From contig BFEA01000712.1 in NCBI GenBank assembly GCA_003427395.1, positions 464,096-494,664 of the forward strand: 30,569 bases of DNA, given 5' to 3'. Each line of letters starts with the position of its first letter. Positions within the stretch are counted from its first letter, which is position 1. The notes below the pieces were generated by a model that saw nothing but the letters and a program-made list of their open reading frames with translations, was not told where the DNA came from and made no database searches. Origin of the DNA: Chara braunii. Lineage: Eukaryota > Streptophyta > Charophyceae > Charales > Characeae. Positions 20,035 to 29,607 of this stretch are shown piece after piece. The translations under genes and the position numbers were made by a program.

Positions 20035-21066
20035 CCAAGGAAGAATCGGAACATCATCTACTACTATGTGAGTGGAAAGCACAAGCTAGACTAGTTCAAA
20101 ACACAAGATTTGAGCATGATATCATCCAAGGAAGAATCGGAACATCGTCTACTACTATGTGAGTGGAAAGCACAAGCTAGACTAATTCAAAACACAAGAT
20201 TTGAGCATGATATCATCCAAGGAAGAATGGAAACATCATCTACTACTATGTGAGTGGAAAGCACAAGCTAGACTAGTTCAAAACACAAGATTTGAGCATG
20301 ACATCATCCGAGGAAGAATCGGATGATCATCTACTTCTATGTGAGTGAAAAACAAGAGTTCTACTAGACTAAATCACAAGATTGGAGCATGAGATCATCC
20401 ATGGAAGAATCGGAGCATCACCTGCTATTATGTGAGTGAAAAGCAAGAGTTAGACTAGACTAAATCACAAGATTGGAGCATGAGATCATCCATGGAAAAA
20501 TCGGAGCATTACCTACTACTATGTGAGTGAAAAGCAAGAGGTAGACTATACCAAATCACAAGATTGGAGCATGAGATCATCCATGGAAGAATCGGAGCAT
20601 CACCTACTACTATGTGAGTAAAAAGCAAGAGGTAGACTAAGACCAATCACGGGATTGGAGCATGAGATCATCCATGGAAGAATCAGAGCATTACCTACTA
20701 CTATGTAAGTGAAGAGCAAGAGTTAGACTAGACTAAATCACAAGATTGCAGCATGAGATCATCTATGGAAGAATCGGAGCATTACCTACTACTATGTGAG
20801 TGAAAGCAAGGGGTAGACTAGACCAAATCACAAGATTGGAGCATGAGATAATCCATGGAAGAAGCGGAGCATCACCTACTACTATGTGAGTGAAAAGCAA
20901 GAGGTAGAGTAGATCAAATCACAAGATTGGAGCTTGAGATCATCCATGGAAGAATCGGAGCATCACCTAGTACTATGTGAGTGAAAAGCAAGAGTTAGAC
21001 TAGCCTAAATCACAAGATTGGAGCATACCTATTACTATGTGAGTGAACAGCAAGAGTTAGACTAGT
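20035..21066. repeat. 91-bp satellite, subfamily 3 (about 11 units)
   Basis: Units marked by CCAAGGAAGAATCGGAAC or CCATGGAAGAATCGGAGC at 20035, 20126, 20217, 20308, 20399, 20490, 20581, 20672, 20763, 20853 and 20944, spaced 91 bp with one 90. The first three carry GGAAAGCACAAGCTAGAC, the later ones GAAAAGCAAGAGTTAGAC. The last unit has an internal deletion after 21025. Confidence 0.94.
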
Positions 21067-21071
21067 CTCTT

Positions 21072-21283
21072 GGAAGGAGAAAGAGAAAAAGAAGAAGAAA
21101 AGGAGGAAGAAGAAGAAGAAAGAGATGAAGAAGAAAAAAAAAAAAAAAAAACGGAAAGGGAAGAAGAAGAAGTAGAAGAAGAAGAAGAAGAAGGGGATGA
21201 AGAGGGGGGAGAAGAAGAAGAAGAGTGAGGAAGAGGATGAAGAAGAAGAAGAAGAAGAAGAAGAAGAAGGAGAGGGAGAAAAA
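21072..21283. repeat. GAA-type polypurine tract
   Basis: About 210 bases almost entirely A and G on the plus strand, mostly GAA/GAAGAG units with an A run at about 21136-21150. It closes the satellite array. Such tracts can form triplex DNA and are replication-slippage prone. Confidence 0.93.
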
Positions 21284-22439
21284 TCTCCTCCTTTCCACTC
21301 ATGTTCTTGATGTCTTGGAGATGGAGCCTCAACCTTGATGAAGCTTCCTCCTTCTTGCACAAATACCTCATTGGCTTCCTCTGTCAACTCCACCCAAGCT
21401 ATGGCAAGCTTCCCCCACTATGGCTATGGAGTCCTCCCCTCTAGGAGGGTTAATGAGACTCCCTCTAGCCTCTCTCTCTTCCTCACACCCTGGGGGGGCT
21501 ATGGCGGATCACCTCCTTAGGCCAGCCTCACCTCCACTAACCTCTAGAACTCTCTCTCCTTGCTCACAGTCTCCTCTAAACTCCCCAACTGGTAGGGGTT
21601 CCCTTCTCCTTTCTCCAAGTGAGAAAGTGCTGCTATGAGCTCACTTGGGCAGCATGGGCACTCCTCATGCAAATGTGAGTATGGCGGACTGAATCCTCAG
21701 CTATGTAGGCTGAAACCAGCACTCCGGCCAGCCCATGGGCCTCCCCATGTGCCTTGAGGTGAGTCGAGGTACCCCCAAGGCAAAATTCCACTACTAGGCC
21801 CTTCCGGAGGTACCGAGACCTCTTTTTGGCCAAGTACATGTAGTCCCGAGTGGTTGGTACCAACTCGAATTGCCTCTTGGCCTCCTTCAGCCTCCTTTTG
21901 ATTTCCAAAATGCTGCCCCCTTGGGTCCTAATGCCCAAGGGGCAGCCTCACTTGAGAGAAAAAACCCTAGTGGGCCTTTTTCTCGATTTTTTCAGTTTTT
22001 ACCCCATTTTTGGTAGGCCGAGGTATTTTTCCATACCTCGGTGCAGTTTCAGCCTTGGATCTGGCTGAGATCCAAGGCCACCAATATTTCGGGCTACCCC
22101 CAAGCAGCCCTTGCTTCAAATTTGGGCCCCTAGGCTCAATTTTTGAACTTTTGGTGCATCTGGTTCTCTTTTTGGGCGAAATGCACATTTTTGTCTCTTT
22201 CCCTCTTTTGTTTCTTTCCATTTTGGGCCGCCACCTCATTCCGGAGCTAGCCGTTTTGGGATGGCCCACAAAACGGCCCCAAGGGAGATATGGCCCCTTT
22301 TGGGCTTTCCCTCTTTTGTTTCTTTCCATTTTGGGCCGCCACCTCATCCTCTCTTTTGCTTTTTTTTTTTCTTTTTTTTTAATTCATATTTTGTGGGGCC
22401 ATATCTTTGCAATCCGGATTGCCCTCCCTCATTCTAGGA
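21284..22439. other. Gene-free pyrimidine-rich region
   Basis: No recognisable gene. Open frames on both strands overlap and lack domains. The plus strand is rich in C and T, the opposite of the preceding tract. A 108-bp-spaced direct repeat is listed separately. Confidence 0.5.
22198..22347. repeat. 41-bp direct repeat, 108 bp apart
   Basis: TTTCCCTCTTTTGTTTCTTT and the following CCATTTTGGGCCGCCACCTC occur at 22198-22239 and again at 22306-22347. As 108 is divisible by three, the minus-strand frame across it shows MRWRPKMERNKRGK twice, but there is no sign that it is a real protein. Confidence 0.9.
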
Positions 22440-23320
22440 GGGATGAGGTCACAGTTGGGATCTGCCAGTCCCTACTGTGTAGGTCCCAATAGGCCGGCAC
22501 ATTCTCCTCCACTCTTTTTTCCCCTTTTGTCTTATTCATTTTCTCTCATTTTTCTTTCTTTTTCTTTTATTTCAGTTGTGACAAGTATGAAACAGTTGTG
22601 CATCCTCTTTCTAGGCCTTGGGACCTCATTCATGGCCAGATTCATGGCTGGCACTTGGCGGTTATATCTCGGATTACAATAATGGCACCCCCATGCTCTA
22701 AGGGGTTTCACTTTGTCTCCGTAAGTCCCAGTTTTGAGCCCCCTTAGCTCCGATTTTCTTTGGACAACCTTTTTTTCATGTTGAGTCTCTTGAGGCTTTA
22801 TTTTTTCATGCCTAGCTAGTCCGAGATATCTCAGACTGCTTGACAACCCTCCCAACACCATTATTTCACTCTCTTTTGTCTCACGACTCCCCCACTTGTC
22901 CCCACTAGTGCTAACACGAGTGGTGCGAATATTTTCCACCGTCTAGATCCTCGATCTTGATGGTGCCATTTGCTTGTGAGATTTTTTCTTGCGTTGGCTT
23001 ATGGTTCCCTTGGGACATCTCTAGTCCCCGCCACTTTCCTCCGTACTAGTTCCGTTTTCTTGTCCCGTCGGTAGTCCCGCCGGTGCGTGTCCCGTTTTTC
23101 GACTTCTATTTTTTGGGCCCACTTGGTTCCCGACAACATCCCGGATGGTGTCCCATTTTTATTTTGGGACGAGGTGCCACATGTGTGCCAATTTTTCTTG
23201 GCCGCGAGATCTCATCTCACGGTTGTCGTTTACCGTTTCTACCTGCCCCATGCCGAAATTACTTATTTCTAGCCTTTTGGGTTTGTCGTGGCTCATTTTC
23301 CTTTAGCCTAGGCATCCTCA

Positions 23321-23660
23321 TGCAGTCCGTTATTTCTCGGACTGCAATCATGGTCATTTTACTAGTCCCACAGCCCAACAACTTACACATACTAGAAGAA
23401 AATGAAGCGTTTGATTCCCAAGTGCATCCGGGCTCAATATTGGCTCCGGATGCACTTAAAACATGTGTTTTCTCCTCCCCATGTAGTTCGATGCAACTCG
23501 GACTGCAACAGGGGTCAATTCCCTAGCCCCAGTGTCCCACAAGTAGCCCTCTGTTGAAAGAAAAAGAAACGACCAACTTCCAAGTGCATGCGGACTCAAT
23601 TTTGGCTCCGGATGCACCTAAAACACGTGTTTCTCCTCCCCCATGTAATCCATTATATTT
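23321..23660. repeat. Two 162-bp repeats with fold-back cores
   Basis: CCAAGTGCAT, then CTCAATxTTGGCTCCGGATG and a CxTAAAACAxGTGTTT block occur at 23418 and 23580. Each unit begins with a TCGGACTGCAA-type motif (about 23337 and 23499). In the first copy AAGTGCATCCGG and CCGGATGCACTT form a perfect 12-bp stem around a 14-base loop. In the second copy one change breaks that stem. A third, more decayed unit may follow at about 23650-23760. Confidence 0.72.
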
Positions 23661-23733
23661 CGGTTGCATGAGGCCTTGATTTTCCTTGATTTTCTCTGCA
23701 AAACCAAAAGAAAATCAAGGTCCTTTGCAACCG
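23661..23733. repeat. 24-bp imperfect fold-back
   Basis: The arms 23661-23684 and 23710-23733 are complementary at 20 of 24 positions, with the mismatches grouped in the middle and a 25-base loop. The size is like that of small-RNA hairpins, but nothing else supports that. Confidence 0.7.
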
Positions 23734-24446
23734 ACATATTCCAGAATGAATCTGGTCACGGATGTATCTCCCCAAGTGACCGTTTTTTACCGTTAAGGCC
23801 TTTTTCTCTTTTCTTCTCTTTTATCTTTTCTTTTCTTTTCTTTTCCTCCTTTCTTGGACAGTAGGGACCTGCCAGTCCCTACTTGTGGCAGTCCCTACTG
23901 ACGACTTACTCACTCACTCCCTCTCACTCTTTTTGTCTTATTCTCTCACATTTTTTATTTTTTTTTCTTAACATGCCACGTGTTAAGTGGCCGTTAAGGC
24001 CCTTTTCTAGGCCCTCCTTCTTTGTTTTGGCCCTCCCTATGCCCATGGTCCAGTCCGTTATGTCTCGGACTGCAATAATGGCCTCCTCATGACAATGGGA
24101 GTTTCCTTCTACCTCTATTTTTCTCCCACAGTGGCCCGTCCTGCTTCGATTTTCTCCCGGAGGCTTATTTTTCTCATGGGGTCTCTTTTGACTCTAGTTT
24201 CTTGAGGGAGGCTGATCCGAGATTTTTCGGATTGCTCCCATGCCTCCCACTTCAAGTTTCTTTACTTTTCCTTTTCCTTTTGGCCTTCCCGTTAGCTACC
24301 GCTAGTGCTTGCACTAGCGGTGCTAATATTTTTGGCCGTAAAGATCTCGATCTTGACGGTACATCTTCTTTTAATTGTTATCCCCTTGTGCCGCTCCGCC
24401 GTTTCTCCTGAGGCCTTCGCATGTCCCCGCCACTCGTCCCGCCTGT

Positions 24447-24675
24447 GGTCCCGACACTTTGTGCCTTCGGTGGTCCCCGACACTTGGTCTCCTTGGCGGT
24501 CCCCGACACTTTGTCCCGTTGGCGGTCCTCGACATTTAGTCCCGTCAGCGGTCCCTGACACTTTGTCCCATCGGCGGTCCCCAACACTTTGTCCCGTCAG
24601 TGGTCCCTGACACTTTGTCTCGTCGGCGGTCCTCGACACTTTGTCCCGTCAGCGGTCCCCGACACTTAGTCCCGG
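24447..24675. repeat. 26-bp tandem repeat, about nine units
   Basis: Units of GGTCCCCGACACTTTGTCCC plus CGTCGG or variants start at 24447, 24472, 24498, 24524, 24550, 24576, 24602, 24628 and 24654, spaced 25-26 bp. A minus-strand frame runs through it only because the array lacks stops; the unit length shifts frame at each copy. Confidence 0.93.
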
Positions 24676-25183
24676 ATACCATTATTTTTACTTAGTCCCA
24701 CGTGGCCCTTGGTGCCTTTCCCCAAGGTGTCCCACGTTCTTTGGACGTCTACCGGCCCACGACGACCCCCTTTCCCTTGTCTTTCTCCGCCTTATGCGCG
24801 CCGGTTATCTCCGGCCGCGGGGCCTCTAATCCGAGGTTCCCGCTAATCGCCACGGGTGACCCCTATGTTGGCCCCTTATTCTCTAGCCTCCCACGGCCAC
24901 TGGAGCCGTCCACCTCTCAGCCGCCCTATTCTCTTGTCGTCTGCCGCGCCGCATTTTGCAAGTTGGCGGCCCCTTGGCCTTGGTTATGCCGAATTGCAGT
25001 GGCCCTCCCGGCCTCATGCTATGCCCCTATGTACCCATGTCCTCGCTCTTACTTGCTTGTCATCGCTGGTTCTTTCCTCTTGCGGTTCTCAACCCAGGGC
25101 ACCGTTCCTTCCGGCGGCCTAGTCCCTTGTCTTTTCTCTCTCTTGTCTTCTTACTCCCGATTTCTCTGTCGTGCACAAATTGG
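24676..25183. other. Gene-free C-rich stretch
   Basis: A 167-codon plus-strand frame (24702-25205) exists, but its composition (Pro, Ser, Leu, Cys) and the two overlapping plus-strand frames indicate GC-rich noise. No domain was recognised. Confidence 0.4.
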
Positions 25184-26022
25184 TTATATACAGGCTCTCG
25201 AGTGATGGGATGTTATTCGGGACCCACCGGTCCCGACACCGGAAGATGAAGAAGCAACGGTCCGAGATAGGGCTACTGCTGATGTACCACTTGGAGGTGG
25301 TCCGGACTGAGAGGCATAGGGGTCTGTCGTCGCCGAGAATGGCAGCGATGCCAAGACTGCTTGCCTGATTCTTGGTCTATGCATGGCATTCAGGATCTGG
25401 TCTAAGGTGTCATGGATGGTATTCAGTTTTCTGTCCATATATGCGTGCATGGACATGATGCTCGCCTTCATAATCTTTTCATTATTGCTAAGGGTCGAGT
25501 CATTTAACCCCTCTAGTGCAGCCTTGTCTGCCTCCCTACCTCTAGTCTAACACTCCTATCTCTAATCTCTTTCTCTCTTTTAGTAGCCTGTCTGAGTTCC
25601 TCCTCTAGCCTTAAGCGAATCCTCTCTACTTGTTGGAGCTCCATCTGCTCCCGGGTGCGTGGAGGTGGCAAGTTGAACTGCGAACCTGCCATCTGATTAG
25701 TGCCGGCTCCTGATGTACTGGAGATGGACTACGAACTGGTTGCGTTGGGTGGCATACCCAAACTCTGACCAGTTGAGTTTGCAGCATAAGTGGCTGAAAA
25801 GGTAGCCATTGCTACCGCACTAGTTGCTGTTGCTGCTAACGTGCGTTCAACCGTTGTTGTTGTCTGTCTCGCAGTCTCTAGATTGCGGGCCCTTGTCTCG
25901 GCCCTAAGCCTTCTCTCGTCTCCTGGTAGTAGAACCCGGAACACAACGGGTATCTTACCGGTATCCCGTCGTGTCTGCCTCCTATCGTCAGATCTATCCT
26001 CCCCACCCTCTGATCCGCTCAT
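25184..26022 (-). pseudogene. Element 3 gag-like N terminus (coiled coil, frameshifted)
   Basis: From an ATG at 26022: MSGSEGGEDRSDDRRQTRRD, a basic/acidic stretch with RRLRAETRARNLETARQ, an Ala/Thr-rich part, then after an in-frame stop at 25729 the same frame continues with FNLPPPRTREQMELQQVERI and RLRLEEELRQATKREKEIRD, a predicted coiled coil. A frameshift near 25530 leads into the last frame (SIMSMHAYMDRKLNTIHDTL, DQILNAMHRPRI), ending at 25184. The layout resembles the coiled-coil gag N terminus of element 2, and the strand and distance from a primer-binding site and LTR support gag. The capsid domain and pol are missing. Gag identity is inferred from context. Confidence 0.55.
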
Positions 26023-27229
26023 GGGCTAGGCAGACGTTGTTTGCACTAATGTCCTCTTTGGGACCTACCGCAGCATGCATCTGACCGGTTCTAAAAATAA
26101 ATAAAATAATTGGTGTCTGGCGAGTTACCTAGACTACTAGTCAAGCGGCATCAACAACACCTACACAAAGTGTACACATGTAGTCTACCTCTATCTTTGA
26201 TTAGTTTTGCAAGAAGATTTAAGAAAACTGACTATGGTAGATTACAGTCCTACTCTCGGATGTCTGTTAGGTGTTAGCAGTCTGTCAACCAACTAAGCAA
26301 GATAAAAATAAACTACAGTGAGCAGATGTATGCAAAATGGATAATTTAGTGATCTACAGTTGAGTTCACAATTGGAATCCCCTTCCCCTGTATCCTACGT
26401 ACCTATGAGCATCATCAAGCGGTGGTGTCTAAGGTGTGCAACCACGGCCTGCCCTTTATTTACCGTCGCGTGCAACGAGCCTTACGTCTGACTGATCTGG
26501 CTGATCAAGAGGCAATTTAAGGACAGCCTCCGAGAGTCCTCAGGAATTTTTTAACGTCGCAATCAAGACGACGATCACAGCCAGTGGACAGTTCAGACCC
26601 CAACCAAAAATGTTTATTGACAGTCTGGGAGCGTCTACGTAGGACAGGTCAGTCCGCACACCCCTTCTATCAGCGCAGCAAAGAGCCTCAATGGACAAAG
26701 CAGCGTGGCCTGCGTGTACTAATACCCATGGGTTGGCATGGTGACCGTGACCCGTGCTTCGACCAGGGCCCTTCAGAGGCACCGCCCTCTCCTGCAGATG
26801 CGCCTCTCAAGATAGAGCGCACACGACTCCTTTCAAAAGAGAGGACACTCAAGTTGGACTCACTTCTTCACGGTAAGAAGAGATTGAGAGGGTAGATAAG
26901 GAATGGGAACAACGTACCTGCCCCCAACCACAAATTTCTCCAATTGGGCCGACGCGCATTTCGATGACCGGTCATTAGCCTCGGTACCACCCACAACGCA
27001 ACGCAGTGCCACCTCAGCCAAAATGCCACGTCAGCATTCTCTCACCATCATGCATACACCCGCTGTCGCCACAGCTCCCATGTTGTCGCCACAGCCTTCC
27101 AGCAGCCGGGCCTCTCCGCCTAGGCCCCGCTAATCAACCAGCGGCAAAGTATCCTTACTGCATGTGAAGCATCGTCAGCGCGCCAAGTCACAATGTCGCC
27201 GGTGCCAGGTAAGCGGCGATCACCAACCA
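26023..27229 (-). other. Leader region of element 3
   Basis: About 1.2 kb between the gag-like start and the primer-binding site. A plus-strand frame at 26584-26895 has no recognisable domain. It is long for a leader, so part of it may be another insertion, but no boundaries were seen. Confidence 0.4.
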
Positions 27230-27241
27230 GCTCTGATACCA
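27230..27241 (-). promoter_or_regulatory. Primer-binding site of element 3
   Basis: On the minus strand, a few bases after TTGCA, the sequence TGGTATCAGAGC is an exact match to the usual plant initiator-Met tRNA primer site. It fixes the strand of this element and places its 5' LTR to the right. Confidence 0.88.
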
Positions 27242-27244
27242 AAT

Positions 27245-28204
27245 TGCAAGGAATATGAGTGTGAGCGATATACATAAAACCAANTTGCNAAATCACACNG
27301 CTGTCCAAGTAGTCGTGTCCCAAGCAGAGAGTACAAATGCACTGAGAAAACCATCCATATAGAGCAATACAATGAAGTAATGAGCCAATGTTCAAGCCCG
27401 TAGGCCACACCAACACAGTATCCAAAGTTGCTCTGCTCTGTCTGGCGCTCAGCGCCCAGCCTGCTCTATCCGACTATCCTACCCACAGCTGGTTCACGCA
27501 ACAGGATCACTTCGACTCACGAAGACCAATGTACATGACTGCCAACACCATCGCCAACCTCTCTTCATGTACCAGGTACGTATCTCGTCACCCCCAATCA
27601 GACCTTGATTACCCCACACTCGCCTCCTTCCCTGAAGACCACTCAATCGCCCGCATTACCCCCTGGCGCCCAGCAGCCCGGCTATGGCCGCCTGCGCCCC
27701 GCTGCCCTGCAGCGCCCCACTTCACCTCTACTCGCCCCGTCAGCGCTCTTGGCATTGCCAGCACTGGCCAGAATGCCTGGCCTGGGCTGCCTCATTCCTT
27801 TTGTGGAAGTGGCAGCCTCCTGGATGCTGCGTGTGGCCTGGCTGGAAGCTTCCAGTAGCTTCCGGTTGGCTCACAGACCCTGCGCCCAGGCCCAAGATTT
27901 CAGTTGAGGGCCTGGGCCCTTTACAGTTAGGCACGGCCTGAGTCTCTGGACTTGGGCTGTTTGATGCATCTGTGCAGTGCTCCCGGGCAGGTGCGTCAGC
28001 GCTACTGCTTTTGCCAAGGCCGAAGGTCTGCTTCCCAATGTATCGGCCCTGCTTTGTGTATGTGTGCCCAGGCGCAACTGTCAAGGCCTGGGCCAACTGT
28101 ATGACGCAGAAAATGTGAGGCTCACGCGTCTATCCACTTGCTGGGGGCCTTAGCCCAGAACAATGTGATGTCTGATAGGGCCCCTTGAGGGTTTGTTCCT
28201 CACA
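27245..28204 (-). repeat. 5' LTR of element 3 (right edge tentative)
   Basis: The inner end is TTGCA (minus strand) directly before the primer-binding site, as in element 2. The outer end is proposed at 28204, where the minus strand begins TGTGAGGAACAAACCC, giving TG...CA ends and ~960 bp. No second LTR is visible, so the outer end cannot be confirmed and the element is truncated. Three ambiguous bases (27284, 27289, 27299) lie near the inner end. The right half is rich in GGGCCTGGGC-like motifs. Confidence 0.6.
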
Positions 28205-28617
28205 GCTATGTTTGCGTTCCTGAAAAACCTGACTTAGATGCGGGTGTCTTTCACGTGGTCAGCAGTTCTTGCAATCTGTGAATTCCTCTATATCTACTTT
28301 GAATAGACTATTGTGCGTTTGCTTTCCTTCTTGCCAATGGTCATATGCAGGCTTCTATTTCACTTTTTTTGTGTGTTTTTCTGAGGTTCTTTGTCTGTCA
28401 ATGGGATACAGCGATTCTGGGACTGAGTGCTGCTTGGTGCTTGTAGGGGCATGTGGATGGGCATAGAGTGTGGCCATCTGTACCCATGTAACTACTGTAC
28501 CCTCCACACATCCAGGCTTGTGGATCACCAACAGGCACAGGGAGTCTCTTATAGAGGGTCACATTTTCTTCATGTACTCATATTACGTCAAAACAGTATG
28601 ATCTGGTCTCTATATAG
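28205..28617 (+). other. Non-coding stretch before myosin-like exons
   Basis: T-rich, intron-like sequence. It ends in a plausible splice acceptor (CTCTATATAG at 28608-28617). No further exon is supported; a weak AG-bounded candidate near 28350 was not accepted. Confidence 0.4.
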
Positions 28618-29344
28618 GCAAGATCTGAAACAGATCTCCCACTATGTGAATGTGTCAGTGCTTTGGATCTGGAGCGGATTTCGTTAGTAGCAGTGACTAT
28701 GTGGTCCTTGCAATGCGGATTGTTGTGGTTTTCCGTTCCTGGTATTTCTTCTGAGATCTCTTCTTTGTCCTCTTCCTCTGATTTCAGTGGATACATGAAT
28801 TCAAATTTGGATCTGCTTGAGGTATTCAGTCGTGTCAGTGCAAGAAGCAGTTTTTGCACTAGAGCAGGGTGTCAAGTTTAAACCACCAGGTACCATTTTA
28901 TGACAAACCGTGGTTCCCAGAAGGCACACCCTTTTTCAGTTGTTCTCTTACAGGCCATCTTTCGTGTCTGGAGAGGCTAGCCCAATTTCTCCGAAGGTGC
29001 TGGTGGTTCCAGAGATGCTACTTGGCGTAAGCGATAGGCTGCTTTTTTTCTGGTTAGCGCAAGAAACGTTATTTGCTGCAGTGGAGCAGGGTTCAAAGTA
29101 TACGTGACCCCACTTGCCATAATCAGCAGTTGCCTGCTCCATGTTCTTCGTTGGATTTTGGTTTTGTTTGACGCAATGTGTGCTTCGCTACCAGGTGCGA
29201 TGAGGAAATGCTGGAGAAGTCGTTGACAACACGGATCATGAAGGCAACACGCACTGAGAGCATCACAAAGATACTGAACAAGAGCCAGGCCACAGACAAC
29301 AGAGACGCCCTTGCCAGGACAATATATGCGAAGCTGTTTGATTG
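28618..29344 (+). pseudogene. Myosin motor-domain gene fragment (class VIII-like), exons and introns
   Basis: Four plus-strand segments with splice-like borders read in order as one stretch of a myosin head. Segment 1 (28618-~28724): QDLKQISHYVNVS, then after a frameshift CFGSGADFVSSSDYVVLAMR, matching the LNLKSAxxYNYLNQS...CF...AMxIV region. Segment 2 (28788-28821): GYMNSNLDLLE. Segment 3 (28954-29026): begins AIFRV in phase with segment 2, but then the LHLGN-containing part is missing and the frame shifts to SGEASPISPKVLVVPEMLLG. Segment 4 (29195-29344): see its own entry. Myosin heads bind actin and hydrolyse ATP. The frameshift and missing core suggest a pseudogene or decayed copy; no P-loop, switch or downstream exon is in the window. 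Confidence 0.68.
29195..29344 (+). CDS. Best-preserved myosin-like exon
   Basis: 150 bases between an acceptor (CTTCGCTACCAG ending 29194) and a donor (GTAAGG at 29345). It reads CDEEMLEKSLTTRIMKATRT, then ESITKILNKSQATDN and RDALARTIYAKLFDW, ending inside the Trp codon (TG|G). The RDALAKxIYxxLFDW block is a hallmark of the myosin motor, and the QATDxRDALA spelling is like plant class VIII. Joining it to segment 3 in frame is awkward: using GTGCGATGAGG as exon start gives a stop. The downstream AG in GATGAG|GAAATG would restore LLG-EMLEKSL at the cost of three residues. Confidence 0.78.
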
Positions 29345-29607
29345 GTAAGGATTGAAAGGGAAGATGTTTGTAATAAGAAATATTGCACAAAATGGAATAA
29401 CGCAAGCTTGCTATTTCTTGATATCTTCTGCTCTCAATGACCTCACCCAAAAGTCAGGCCACTGACAATGGAGATGCCGCCACCATGACAATGTATGCGA
29501 AGTTCTTTGTTTGGTAAGCATTGAAGGAGAGGTGTTTGATGCAAGAAAGCATTGCATAAGATGGAGTGCAAAGATTGCCACGACCTGCACTCAATGACCA
29601 CAACCAG
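29277..29607 (+). repeat. 169-bp tandem duplication of exon end plus intron
   Basis: 29277-29446 is followed by a diverged copy (29447-29607). Without gaps in the coding part, KSQATDNRDALARTIYAKLF is mirrored by KSQATDNGDAATMTMYAKFF, and the donor GTAAGG by GTAAGC (29514). The copies then stay alignable through the intron to TCAATGACC. The second copy has lost conserved residues (RDALA to GDAAT), so it is probably not used as an exon. Confidence 0.85.

Larger units (their letters stand above)
22440..24446. repeat. Ancient ~1.4-kb duplication
   Basis: 22440-23060 is colinear with 23850-24446 at an offset of about 1396-1412 bases. Anchors: CTGCCAGTCCCTACT (22461/23871), TTGTCTTATTC, TCTCGGAxTxCAATAATGGC (22667/24063), CTAGTGCT (22904/24302), TCGATCTTGA (22951/24347) and GTCCCCGCCACT (23024/24423). 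Identity is well below that of a recent duplication. The intervening part (23060-23850) holds 162-bp repeats and hairpins. No coding capacity was recognised. Confidence 0.72.

Noticed and set aside
17681-21066. CRISPR-like array
   Set aside because: Units are contiguous and diverging with no unique spacers, in a eukaryotic setting; it is a satellite.
21010-21393. Minus frame of poly-Ser/poly-Phe
   Set aside because: Translation of the GAA polypurine tract.
24292-24639. 115-codon minus frame with repeated GTxxTKCxGP units
   Set aside because: The 26-bp repeat is not a multiple of three, so the pattern is generated by cycling frames in a stop-poor array.
24702-25205. 167-codon plus-strand frame
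   Set aside because: C-rich DNA with three overlapping open frames and no recognisable domain.
28269-28466. Possible extra myosin exons (QFLQSVNSSISTLNR; GFYFTFFVCFSEV after a CAG)
   Set aside because: Similarity to FHIFYQLCAG-type or actin-binding loop sequence is too weak, and the first would be in the wrong order relative to the other exons.
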